Origin: Catellatospora paridis
GTDB taxonomy: Bacteria > Actinomycetota > Actinomycetes > Mycobacteriales > Micromonosporaceae
Assembly: GCF_009720365.1 (NCBI RefSeq)
Contig: NZ_ML769313.1
Span: 702,980-766,979, forward strand
Reading direction: 5' to 3'
Length of the DNA stretch: 64,000 nt
Shown: positions 34,566 through 43,777 of the stretch, piece after piece
Numbering within the stretch: position 1 is the first letter of the stretch
How the letters are laid out: each line of letters begins with the position of its first letter
Notes under the pieces: generated by a model
What the model saw: only the letters and a program-made list of their open reading frames with translations
Database searches by the model: none
What the model was told of the DNA's origin: nothing
Translations under genes and position numbers: made by a program

Positions 34566-35963
34566 TCAGTAGCCGAGTTGGAAGGTGGCGTCGGCCCGGT
34601 CGGCGGCGGGCGAGCCGGTGCCGAGCACGTCGATGCGCAGCAGGTAGTTGCTGTGGCGCAGGTAGCGGTCGGGGAAGTTGTGCGAGCGGAACGAGGCCCA
34701 GCCGCTGTTGGCCAGGCCCGCGGTGCGGGCGAAGGTCGCGTCGGCGGCGAACTGCGCGGTGCCGTCGTTGGCGGCGAGCCCGACCACGTAGCCGCTGTGG
34801 CGCAGGTAGTTGCCGGGGAGGTTCACCGACTCGAACGACACCCCGGCCGAGTTGGCCAGGCCGGGCCGCAGCCGCCACTGGCTGTCGGCGTACGGGTCGA
34901 ACGGATACGGGTCGATGCGCCCGACCCTGCTCGCGTGGCGGATCAGCCGGTCCGGGAAGTTGTAGGACTTGATCCGGTTCCAGGCCGGCGCGCCCCAGCG
35001 GGTGAGCAGGTTGGCGTGCTCGGTGGCGGTGATCGCCGCGATGGTGGCGTGCTTGGCGTTGAGCGGCTGGGTGTACTGGGCCTTGTCCAGCGCCGTCCAC
35101 GCGTTGGCGTTGACGTCGCCGCTGCGCCAGACGTAGAACTCGCCGTTGACGGGGCTGTAGGAGTCGCCCCACAGCCACCACTCGTTGCGGTCGTTGGCCT
35201 TGACCACGATCGGCGCCTCGATGCCGCCGTTGACCATGCCACTGGTGTACGTGCTGAAGCTGTTGGGGTTGAGGCTGTTCGAGCGGGCTCCGTAGAGCCT
35301 GCCGTCGGCGAGGTTCTTGTAGTACAGGTAGTTCGTGCCGCTGCCCAGGTGCATGGTGGCGTCGAGGACGTTGAAGCCGGGGTCGAAGAACACCTGCGCC
35401 GCGCCGACGTTCACGAAGTCGCTCGTGTAGTTGACCATGAACACGTCACGGGTGCCGTTGTAGGCCGAGTAGACGATGCCGTACTGGCCGCGGGCGTTGT
35501 CCCAGAACGCCTCCGGCGCCCAGGTGTGCGTGTTCATGGTGTGCATCCGGACCCGCCGGTAGCCGGTGAAGGTGCGCAGGTCGACCGAGTCCCAGACGTG
35601 GATGTACTGGTTCGGCTGGGTGAAGTCGGTGCCGGCGAGGTCGGTGGCGAGCACCACGAACGTGTCGTCGCGCTTGCGCAGGATGAACGGGTCGCGCAGG
35701 CCGCCGGTGCCGGCGGTGGGCGTGACCACGGGGTTGTTCTGGTTGAGCGGGGTCCAGTTCAGGCCGTCGGTGCTGACGGCCAGGTGCAGGCCGTAGTTGT
35801 TGGCCAGCCGGTTGGGCGACTCGGTGAAGTAGCCCATCACGTATCCGGTCAGCGGCCCGGCAGCCTGGGCGGGGGAGCCGGCGGCGGCGATGGCCAGCCC
35901 GCCGGTCGCGGTGGCCGCGGCCGTGGACAGCAGGCCGGTCAGCAGCTCGCGTCTGGTGGTCAT
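34566..35963 (-). CDS. Tat-exported GH43-like glycosidase with AbfB domain
   Basis: A 465-residue secreted protein and first gene of the operon. MTTRRELLTGLLSTAAATA is a twin-arginine signal. A five-bladed propeller domain follows (GLRDPFILRKRDDTFVVLATD, HTWAPEAFWDNARGQYGIVYS, GGIEAPIVVKANDRNEWWLW), then an AbfB/CBM42 trefoil (FPDRLIRHASRVGRI, NLPGNYLRHSGYVVGL, NFPDRYLRHSNYLLRI). It complements the two downstream enzymes in debranching arabinose-rich polymers. GGAAGGA lies 6 nt before the ATG. Confidence 0.88.
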   Translation of the reverse strand: MTTRRELLTGLLSTAAATATGGLAIAAAGSPAQAAGPLTGYVMGYFTESPNRLANNYGLHLAVSTDGLNWTPLNQNNPVVTPTAGTGGLRDPFILRKRDDTFVVLATDLAGTDFTQPNQYIHVWDSVDLRTFTGYRRVRMHTMNTHTWAPEAFWDNARGQYGIVYSAYNGTRDVFMVNYTSDFVNVGAAQVFFDPGFNVLDATMHLGSGTNYLYYKNLADGRLYGARSNSLNPNSFSTYTSGMVNGGIEAPIVVKANDRNEWWLWGDSYSPVNGEFYVWRSGDVNANAWTALDKAQYTQPLNAKHATIAAITATEHANLLTRWGAPAWNRIKSYNFPDRLIRHASRVGRIDPYPFDPYADSQWRLRPGLANSAGVSFESVNLPGNYLRHSGYVVGLAANDGTAQFAADATFARTAGLANSGWASFRSHNFPDRYLRHSNYLLRIDVLGTGSPAADRADATFQLGY

Positions 35964-36109
35964 GGTGGTCCTTCCGGGGAGCGGTGCCGTGTCCGCGGCG
36001 CGGCCGGGCGGCTGCCGGATGCGGGCACAGGCGTGGTCGGGCCCGGCGCCGTCGGTGCCGGTCCTGTTGGTGTGCGTGGTGTTGTGTTGCTTTCTGCTGT
36101 TCGGCTCCT

Positions 36110-36123
36110 TGTGAGCGCTCACA
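36110..36123. promoter_or_regulatory. LacI-type operator of the GH43 operon
   Basis: TGTGAGCGCTCACA is a 14-bp perfect palindrome 147 bp upstream of the first GH43 gene. A related half-perfect site (GCGAACGCTCACA) lies at 36307-36319 and a 14-bp palindrome TCGACACGTGTCGA at 36356-36369. The 590-bp gap 35964-36554 holds no gene that I can support; it carries these sites and the P450 promoter. Confidence 0.75.
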
Positions 36124-36554
36124 TTTTTGGCTGGAGAACAGGGTCGTGCGATATGGAGGGTTCCCGGCAGGAAGCGGAGCCTGCGGGGCACGTGAACGGG
36201 CGTTGCGCCGGTGCTGCGGCGCTGGGTGGCTGCGGTGTCCCAACCCTGCCCGGGATCGGTTGTCGACGATCCCGGACTCGCCGTGGATCTGAGGTTAGGG
36301 CGTCAGGCGAACGCTCACAAGGGTTGCGCGTCATCTTCCCGAAACTTATCGGCGTTCGACACGTGTCGATGCAGTGATCATCCGATGAGGATCTCTGTGT
36401 ATTCGTGTTCGGTTCTGTCGTCGGCGCGGTGAGGAATGTGACGATGATCATAGTCGGCGTTTCGCCGTCTATCGCCCGCTCTGAGAGCTGTGCCCGTTGT
36501 GTATACGATCGCCGAGTTTGCGCAGGTCAGCGGCTTGATCGAGATGGGGAACGC

Positions 36555-37805
<1,251 letters not shown>

Positions 37806-37817
37806 CGGAGGAACACC

Positions 37818-38339
37818 GTGTTCGTAGAAGAACTCGCGGTCGACTCGTACGTCACCGCCGGGGTGCTGGTGCTGGTGATCAACCGGCCGGAGGCCCGCAA
37901 CGCCGTCAACCGGGCGGTGGCGGCGGGAATCAGCGCGGGAGTGGACCGCCTGGAAGCCGACCGCGATCTGTCGGCCGGCGTGCTCACCGGTGCTGGCGGC
38001 AACTTCTGCGCGGGTATGGATCTGAAGGCGTTCCTGACCGAGGGCTTCCCGTTCGTCGGCGACCGCGGGCTGGCCGGGCTGACCCGCGCGGACCGCGGCA
38101 AACCGCTCATCGCCGCGGTCGAGGGCTACGCCGTGGCCGGCGGGTGCGAACTGGCGCTGGCCTGTGACCTCGCCGTCGCCGCCACCCGCCGCATCGTGGC
38201 ATCGACCGAGGGAGCGGCCTTGCCTGAGGCTTTCGCCATGCAGGACCCGCTCGTGCTGCCGGTCGCGGAGTCCGCGGACGCGAGCGAGGGCGCGAGCGCA
38301 TTCGCCCAGAAGCGGCCTCCGCACTGGTGCGGCCGGTAG
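37818..38339 (+). CDS. Enoyl-CoA hydratase/isomerase, internally deleted
   Basis: A 173-residue crotonase, against about 250 for the family. The first 122 residues are normal, with both oxyanion-hole motifs (GNFCAGMDLKAF and GYAVAGGCELALACDLAVAA). The chain then jumps to RRIVASTEGAALPEAFAMQD and ends with the family C-terminus ASEGASAFAQKRPPHW. The middle block, about 80 residues with the second catalytic Glu region and helices 4-7, is missing in frame. The protein is probably inactive. GTG start with GGAGGAA upstream. It may be a decaying gene in the P450 operon. Confidence 0.8.
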   Translation: MFVEELAVDSYVTAGVLVLVINRPEARNAVNRAVAAGISAGVDRLEADRDLSAGVLTGAGGNFCAGMDLKAFLTEGFPFVGDRGLAGLTRADRGKPLIAAVEGYAVAGGCELALACDLAVAATRRIVASTEGAALPEAFAMQDPLVLPVAESADASEGASAFAQKRPPHWCGR

Positions 38340-38370
38340 TTCGGGCAATGGTGGGCAGTTGCTGGACCGG

Positions 38371-38646
38371 TCAGCTCGCCACGACGTGCTCGCCCAACTT
38401 GTCGAGCCAGTGCCGCTCCGGCTCCAGGAAGGCGAAGAGCTTCTCGAAATCGGCATAGTCGGCGGCGGTGATCGGAATCTGCTGCGCATCGATCGCGGCA
38501 GCGAGCCCGGCGACCGCGAGGCCCCACTCGCCGCCCTGGGCCAGCGAGCCGAGGTAGCGGATCGTGCGGTCGTCGACCCGGCTGCCGAAACGGCCGACGA
38601 CGTCGCGGGCCAGTGCCGTGAATGCGCGGTAGCGCTCGACGTCCAT
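38371..38646 (-). CDS. Probable MafI-type immunity protein
   Basis: A 91-residue, acidic, helical protein (DDRTIRYLGSLAQGGEWGLAVAGLAAAIDAQQIPIT) that resembles the MafI immunity family. Its start overlaps the stop of the EndoU toxin gene (TGATG), the position expected of the cognate immunity gene. It would bind and block the toxin in the producing cell. Confidence 0.7.
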   Translation of the reverse strand: MDVERYRAFTALARDVVGRFGSRVDDRTIRYLGSLAQGGEWGLAVAGLAAAIDAQQIPITAADYADFEKLFAFLEPERHWLDKLGEHVVAS

Positions 38647-39815
38647 CAGTCGGGATTCCTCACTACGCCAGGCCCGCTCTCGGGGAAGCCGCTGATGACC
38701 TCGCCGCCATCACCGATGATCACAGTAACCTTCACGCCGTCACGCGTGCCCGTCACCATCCATGTGCCGTGGTCCTGGCGGGTCGGCGGTGGGATGCTGT
38801 CCGGGTTCCTGGCGACGTCGAGGATCTCGTCAATGATCTTGTCGTCGTCCCATGACTCCGGGAACTCCGTCTTGCCGGGGATGCCGGTTCCCGGTGCGTG
38901 GCCACCGTTGCCCAGGCCGTCGCCATCCAGAATGTGGATCCGGCGGCCCGCAGGGACGCTGATCTGGTCGGCCCGCGGCGGTGGCCACGGGCTCGACTGC
39001 ACCCACGGGTCGTTCCAGCCGGACGAGCCGGTGGGCGTTCCGCCGCCCCCGCCAGGAAGGTCGGGCTCCTGCCGGCGCATCAGCACCAGGATCGTGCCCA
39101 TGCCCGTGTCCAACTGGCGTACGACCGGCACCAGGTTCCGGAGGCTGGTTATCAGCCGGCGCAGCAGCCGTGCGATCTTTCCGCCCCATTTCGCGGCCAG
39201 CGTGGTCGCTTGAGCCACGACCAGCGGTGTCGCGAATCCGAGGCTGAAGATCTCCTCGGCGGCGAGGACGATCAGCGCCGCGACGAACTCGGCGAGAAGA
39301 TCGCGCACCATCTCCCGGACCAGGGCGACCAGCAGCGCGGACGTCTCGACGATGGTGCCCATGGTCTGTGCCCCTTGGGACAGGGCGTCCAGCAGGTCGC
39401 TCGTGCGTTGGGCGTGAGCGGTGTACGTGCTGCCGGCGCTGCCGGACCAGTCGGGTATCTGGCTGCGTACGGCGCCGATCAGGTCCTCGGCAAGGACAGC
39501 CTGCTCGCGTGCGACATTGCGCCATGTCTCGGCGTACGCCCGGATCTGATCGGGGTCGCCTGCCAGCCATTCGAGCGCGTCCGAGAGCGGGCCGACATGC
39601 TCGATGAGCGCGCCCAGGCCGGCCGCGAGCACCGATTCGAAGGGGTTGACCACCCAGTTGAGCGCTTCCAGGCCGGTGGCGACGCCGCCGATGCCGATGT
39701 CGATCCAGTTCCCGCTTTCGACGCCTTGGCGGAGGCCGTCGAAGCTCTCGGCGATGCCGACGCCGGAATACCAGGTCGTGGAGTCGACTCGGGGCGCGAT
39801 GAGATCGTCGGTCAT
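38646..39815 (-). CDS. Polymorphic toxin with C-terminal EndoU nuclease
   Basis: A 389-residue protein. The N-terminal 200 residues are helical and WXG/LXG-like (YAETWRNVAREQAVLAEDL, IPDWSGSAGSTYTAHAQRT), followed by a hydrophobic segment (LLAEFVAALIVLAAEEIFSL), a Pro/Gly linker, and from about residue 290 a bacterial EndoU domain: IHILDGDG, NGGHAPG (catalytic-type His), GKTEFPESWDDDKIIDEI and TRDGVKVTVII. EndoU toxins cleave RNA, often tRNA. ATGA overlap with the upstream EspC-like gene implies type VII-type export as a pair. Immunity gene follows. Confidence 0.82.
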   Translation of the reverse strand: MTDDLIAPRVDSTTWYSGVGIAESFDGLRQGVESGNWIDIGIGGVATGLEALNWVVNPFESVLAAGLGALIEHVGPLSDALEWLAGDPDQIRAYAETWRNVAREQAVLAEDLIGAVRSQIPDWSGSAGSTYTAHAQRTSDLLDALSQGAQTMGTIVETSALLVALVREMVRDLLAEFVAALIVLAAEEIFSLGFATPLVVAQATTLAAKWGGKIARLLRRLITSLRNLVPVVRQLDTGMGTILVLMRRQEPDLPGGGGGTPTGSSGWNDPWVQSSPWPPPRADQISVPAGRRIHILDGDGLGNGGHAPGTGIPGKTEFPESWDDDKIIDEILDVARNPDSIPPPTRQDHGTWMVTGTRDGVKVTVIIGDGGEVISGFPESGPGVVRNPD

Positions 39816-40135
39816 CGCGGCGTCTGGCGACTGTCGGCGGCCGCCTTGTCGGTCAGGTCGTACTCGTCGGCAGCGTGCCGTAGTGCGGCGGCGGTCGCGG
39901 AAAGGCTCGTCGTGGTCTGCTTCACCGCTTTGACGATGGTTTCCTGGAGGGGGCGGAACAGGGTTGGCATGAACTGGCACATCTGCCCGTAGGCGTCGGC
40001 GTCGAGCGTCACGTGCTCAGCCGCGTTCCGTACGCGTTCCTCGTGGCCGCTCAGGTCGTCGAGTGTGCGGGCATGGCGGCGCAACTGGTCGGAGACGACC
40101 TCGACGCCGGTGCCTGCGCCCGGGTCAACGGCCAT
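39812..40135 (-). CDS. ESX/EspC-like type VII secretion partner
   Basis: A 107-residue helical protein, like the EspC/WXG100-related proteins encoded with T7SS substrates: VVSDQLRRHARTLDDLSGHEERVRNAAEH, then YGQMCQFMPTLFRPLQETI and LSATAAALRHAADEYD. It likely forms a helical hairpin that pairs with the toxin's N-terminus for export. It overlaps the YbaB gene by 11 bp and the toxin by 4 bp. Confidence 0.78.
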   Translation of the reverse strand: MAVDPGAGTGVEVVSDQLRRHARTLDDLSGHEERVRNAAEHVTLDADAYGQMCQFMPTLFRPLQETIVKAVKQTTTSLSATAAALRHAADEYDLTDKAAADSRQTPR

Positions 40136-40451
40136 CCGTCACCTCGGCGCGGATACGAGCGATCTCCGCTGTGGCCAGCACGCTTGCCCGTCCGGTGGCG
40201 GCCAGCACACCAGCCGCGATCTTCTCCGGCGACCAGGCCTTGACCGCATCCCCGAGCTTCAGCGCCACCAGCCGACCTGCGGTGTCGACGGTCGCCTTCA
40301 CCGCGCCGTCGGCAACCTCCGCTGTGACCTGCAGATCGTGCAGCCGCTCGGCAAGGAGGCGAGCATTGGCGGCACGCTGCTCCAGCGACATCTCCCACCG
40401 GTCGATGCGGCGTTCGGCATCCTCAAGGCTGCCATCGAACAGACCAGCCAA
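40125..40451 (-). CDS. YbaB/EbfC-family protein
   Basis: A 108-residue protein with the YbaB/EbfC layout: a long N-terminal helix (EDAERRIDRWEMSLEQRAANARLLAERL), then beta strands QVTAEVADGAVKATVDTAGRLVALKL and a C-terminal helix. Actinobacteria often encode such proteins at the head of WXG-toxin operons, where they may act as DNA-binding or secretion-adaptor proteins instead of housekeeping nucleoid proteins. First gene of the toxin operon. Confidence 0.8.
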   Translation of the reverse strand: MAGLFDGSLEDAERRIDRWEMSLEQRAANARLLAERLHDLQVTAEVADGAVKATVDTAGRLVALKLGDAVKAWSPEKIAAGVLAATGRASVLATAEIARIRAEVTDGR

Positions 40452-40718
40452 CTCGCCCCTCCCCGACCGCGGCTTGTCGGCAAGCTAACACGCGATGACT
40501 GTCAGTGGTGTCTCACCGTCCGTCCCACGGTCGATATGGGACTGACTCTCCACGCGTCCAGGCAACGTCGAGCCGATCGGCGATCGGCGGCTCTCGCTCC
40601 CGACGCGCTGGTGGCGGGCCGGGACCGCAGGTGGATATGGTCGGCGGGTACCAAGCGATGCGTCGGCAGTGGCCTGGATCACAGGAACTCGTGCGGCTCG
40701 CCGGACAGAGAAGTGGTC

Positions 40719-41342
40719 ATGGAGTCGAGTCTGCGCGCCCGGATCCGGGCGGGTGATGCGAGCGCGTTCGCCGAGCTGTTCGACCAGTACGCGCGGTCGG
40801 TCTACAACCACGCGTTCCGGCTCACCGCCGACTGGTCCACCGCCGAGGACGTCATGGCCGCCACGTACCTGCAGGCCTGGCGCTCGCGCGAGCGGATCAA
40901 CGACGACGGCGGGTCGCTGCGGCCGTGGCTGCTGGGCATCGCCACCAACGAGGCGCGCAACCACACCCGCAGCAACCGCCGCTACCGCGCGGCGGCGTCG
41001 GCGCTGCACGCGGCCGAGTTCACCGCGCCTGACCACGCCGACGAGGTGGCCGGGCGGCTCGACGACAGCGGCCGGATCACCGCCGCGATCGACGCGCTGG
41101 CGTCGCTGCGCCGCCAGGAGCGTGAGGTGATCACGCTGTGCCTGTGGGAGGGCCTGGACTACGAGTCGGCGGCGCAGGCGCTGGGCATCCCGGTCGGCAC
41201 CGTGCGGTCCCGTCTCTCGCGGGCGAGGACCAAGCTGCGGCAGCTCGTCGACGAGAGACCGCGGGCGACCCGGAACCCGGCCGGTCCTGCCGGACAGATG
41301 AAGGACAACACCGTTCGTCTGGCAGAGGAGGGCCACCGATGA
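40719..41342 (+). CDS. ECF-family RNA polymerase sigma factor
   Basis: A 207-residue ECF sigma factor: region 2 FAELFDQYARSVYNHAFRLTADWSTAEDVMAATYLQAWR, region 4 LRRQEREVITLCLWEGLDYESAAQALGIPVGTVRSRLSRAR. GAGAAG precedes the ATG. A tail of about 30 residues follows region 4. The stop overlaps the next start (ATGA), linking it to a membrane protein that is likely its regulator. No copy of the GGCAACC-N17-CGTGTCTT promoter was seen upstream. Confidence 0.92.
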   Translation: MESSLRARIRAGDASAFAELFDQYARSVYNHAFRLTADWSTAEDVMAATYLQAWRSRERINDDGGSLRPWLLGIATNEARNHTRSNRRYRAAASALHAAEFTAPDHADEVAGRLDDSGRITAAIDALASLRRQEREVITLCLWEGLDYESAAQALGIPVGTVRSRLSRARTKLRQLVDERPRATRNPAGPAGQMKDNTVRLAEEGHR

Positions 41343-42115
41343 AGCACCCGCCGCTGGATCCGTCCGAGTGGGCGGAGCTCGCCGAGCTGCTGCCCGACCC
41401 CGGCCACCGCGAGCTGCCACCGGGCCGGCACGAGCTGCACCGTGCGCGCCTGCTGTCGGCGATCACCGAGCCGGAGCGTGCCGTCGTGCCGGCCCGCCGG
41501 ACGCCCCGGTGGAGCCTGCTGCGGCCCGTACTGGCGACGGCCGCGCTGGTCGCCGTCGCGGGCACGGTCGCGGCGGTGATCGCGACCGGCGGCGACAACG
41601 AGCCCGTGGTGGCGATCCCGACGCCGGGTGCCTCCACGCCGACCGCGGAACCCACCGGCGGCGGTGTGTCCGCCAAGATCCGGGCGTACGGCACCGTCCG
41701 CCAGCTCACCGACACCGCCGACCTGGTGGTGCGCGGCGACGTGCTGCGCGTCGACGGCGCCGGCGCCGACCGAACGGCCGTGTTCGGGGTCGCCGAGGTG
41801 CTCTACCGGCTGCCCCAGCTGCCCGCGACCGCCGTCATCACCCTGCGAGTGCCCGAGATGTCGCTGATGTCCGGGCTGGCCGCCGGTCAGCACGCAGTCC
41901 TCTACCTCGCCGCCGACGACCCGCAGGCGGCTCTGCCCGCCTACACCCCGCTCAGCGGCGACTTCGGCGTGTTCGACGTCGCGGGCGACAGCGCCACGGC
42001 GCGCTCGTCGATGTTCTCGGTGACGGGCCTGCGGGAGGAGGACGCGACCGCCCGCGACCGCAGGTTCACCGCGACGCTGGCGGAGCTGCGCGCCCTCGCC
42101 CGCGAACGCGGCTGA
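41339..42115 (+). CDS. Membrane protein, putative sigma-factor regulator
   Basis: A 258-residue protein with a 58-residue cytosolic part, one TM helix (about 60-82), a Pro/Thr linker and an extracytoplasmic beta-rich domain (residues 105-258) with the motif LSGDFGVFDV near its end. The same domain recurs in the lipoprotein encoded next (42235-42840). It overlaps the sigma gene by ATGA. The cytosolic segment (WAELAELLPDPGHRELPPGRHELHRARLLSAI) may hold the sigma factor; this is inference. Confidence 0.75.
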   Translation: MKHPPLDPSEWAELAELLPDPGHRELPPGRHELHRARLLSAITEPERAVVPARRTPRWSLLRPVLATAALVAVAGTVAAVIATGGDNEPVVAIPTPGASTPTAEPTGGGVSAKIRAYGTVRQLTDTADLVVRGDVLRVDGAGADRTAVFGVAEVLYRLPQLPATAVITLRVPEMSLMSGLAAGQHAVLYLAADDPQAALPAYTPLSGDFGVFDVAGDSATARSSMFSVTGLREEDATARDRRFTATLAELRALARERG

Positions 42116-42234
42116 GAAATTCGGCGGCGGAATTCGGGAACTCGGCGGCGGGAGCGCACAGATACATGGCGAAAGCAGCGCCGTGGTCCGGGCGGGAACC
42201 GCACGGGCCGGCGCCGAGACGCTAGGAGCGTTCC

Positions 42235-42840
42235 ATGGCAAGGATCGACCACCCCCACCGCACCCGCGCTCTGGCGGCGGCCGCGGCCCTGTTCGCCGCG
42301 GCCGGGCTGGCCGCCTGCAGCGCCGACCCGGCCACCCCGGCGGCGGCTCCGGCCACCAGCGCGGCCGCCGCGCCGAGCGAGCCTGCCGCGCCGCCGGTGA
42401 AGGGCAAGCTGCGCGGGTACACGACGGTCAAGGACCTGACCGCCGCCGCCGACCTCGTCGCCCGCGGCCAGGTCGAGGCGAACGGGTTCCGGGTCGACGA
42501 GGTGCTGCGCGCTGCGAACGGAGCCTCCGCCAAGGCCGGTGACCGGATCACCCTCACCGGCCTCAACGGCCAGACCGTCGACATGGCGCACATGTCGAAG
42601 CTGGAGCCCGGCCAGACGGTCGTGCTCTACCTGGCGAAGGACGCGGCCGCGGACGCGTTCGCGACGCTCAGCGGCGACTTCGGCGTCTTCGATGTGACCG
42701 GCTCCGACGACGCGGCCGCCGCGACCACGCGCTCGCAGGCGATGGCGGTCAGCGGCCTGCTCGCCGAGGACCCGGCCGCGTCCGGCAAGGGTTTCCGCAC
42801 CACGCTCGGCCAGCTGCGCGCCGTCGCCGCCCAGGCCTGA
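42235..42840 (+). CDS. Lipoprotein paralogous to the neighbour's outer domain
   Basis: A 201-residue lipoprotein: signal ending LAACSAD (lipobox), an Ala/Pro-rich linker, then a domain alignable with residues 105-258 of the previous protein (YTTVKDLTAAADLVARGQVE against YGTVRQLTDTADLVVRGDVL; LSGDFGVFDVTGSDDA against LSGDFGVFDVAGDSAT). AGGAGCG lies before the ATG. The two may act on one ligand at the outer membrane face; function unknown. Confidence 0.8.
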   Translation: MARIDHPHRTRALAAAAALFAAAGLAACSADPATPAAAPATSAAAAPSEPAAPPVKGKLRGYTTVKDLTAAADLVARGQVEANGFRVDEVLRAANGASAKAGDRITLTGLNGQTVDMAHMSKLEPGQTVVLYLAKDAAADAFATLSGDFGVFDVTGSDDAAAATTRSQAMAVSGLLAEDPAASGKGFRTTLGQLRAVAAQA

Positions 42841-42845
42841 CGGCA

Positions 42846-42885
42846 GCCTGCGGGAACGGCGCGTGCCGGCGCCGTTCCCGCAGGC
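42846..42885. terminator. Terminator, 17-bp perfect stem
   Basis: Arms 42846-42862 and 42869-42885 with a 6-nt loop, 5 bp after the lipoprotein stop and facing the convergent phosphoesterase gene. Confidence 0.92.
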
Positions 42886-42939
42886 GCGGTCCGATCGAGC
42901 CGATCAGCCTGGTGCGCCGGCACGGGTTGCCGCGCCTGA

Positions 42940-43707
42940 TCAATCGGCGAAGACGCGGGCCTCGGCGTCGGCGATGACCTCGTCCGGGGTCGGCGGGGTC
43001 AGCAGGTAGCGCACGACCGTGTCGCCGCTGGGGTCGCCGGTCGTCCGGCACCGGTCGACCGCCTCCTGCACGTCGTAGCGTGTCTCGCGCAGCTCGACGT
43101 CGGGTCCCAGGAGCGCCCAGTACGCCGTGCCGGGTGCACCGAGGTGGTAGGGCAGGCCGACACTACCGGGGTTGACGCTGCGCCGCCCGGCGACCTGGCG
43201 GTCGAACTGCAGGTGGGTATGGCCGGTGACGATCACCTGCGCGGCGACGTCGCGGGACAGCTCGGCGAAGCGCTCCTCGGACGTCCGCGGGGTCACGCAC
43301 TCGGTGTCGTCGCGCGGCGAGCCGTGGCAGAACAGCACCGCGCCCAGGCCTGCCACCTCGACGACGATGCTGAGCGGGAACGTCGCCAGGAACTCGACCG
43401 CCTCGGGCGTGTGCTGCCGGACCATCCACGGATCACGCGGACGGGCGTGCTCGCGTTCGCCACGGGCCAGCTCGACGACGGCGCGGTCGGCGTTGCCACG
43501 CACGAACACCGCCCGCCGTCCCAGCTCCTGCACCAGGTCGACAGTGGTCTGCGGTTCGGGTCCCCAGCTCAGGTCGCCCGGGAACACGATCAGGTCGACA
43601 CCGACGGCAGCGACTTCGTCGAGCACGGCCATCAGCGCGGGCACGTTGCCGTGCACGTCGGCCAGGACCGCGACCCGCGACACCGGGCCGAGACGGGGAG
43701 TCGTCAC
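42940..43707 (-). CDS. Calcineurin-like metallophosphoesterase
   Basis: A 255-residue YfcE/MJ0936-type phosphodiesterase. Metal motifs: LADVHGN (Asp-x-His), FPGDLSWGP (Gly-Asp), RGNAD (Gly-Asn-x-Asp), LFCHGSP and VTGHTHLQFD (Gly-His-x-His), all intact. It would cleave a phosphodiester such as a cyclic nucleotide in the cytosol. GTG start with GAGAGGA 8 nt upstream. Single-gene unit. Confidence 0.88.
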   Translation of the reverse strand: MTTPRLGPVSRVAVLADVHGNVPALMAVLDEVAAVGVDLIVFPGDLSWGPEPQTTVDLVQELGRRAVFVRGNADRAVVELARGEREHARPRDPWMVRQHTPEAVEFLATFPLSIVVEVAGLGAVLFCHGSPRDDTECVTPRTSEERFAELSRDVAAQVIVTGHTHLQFDRQVAGRRSVNPGSVGLPYHLGAPGTAYWALLGPDVELRETRYDVQEAVDRCRTTGDPSGDTVVRYLLTPPTPDEVIADAEARVFAD

Positions 43708-43777
43708 GCGGCCGATCCTCTCATGGCGGCCGACCCGCCCGGACGGGGTTGCTCGGGACGGACCGGCGGGCGTCGCG

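Noticed and set aside
36405..36554. An N-terminal extension of the P450
   Set aside because: The extension overlaps promoter elements and lacks P450 character; the start at 36555 has a ribosome site.
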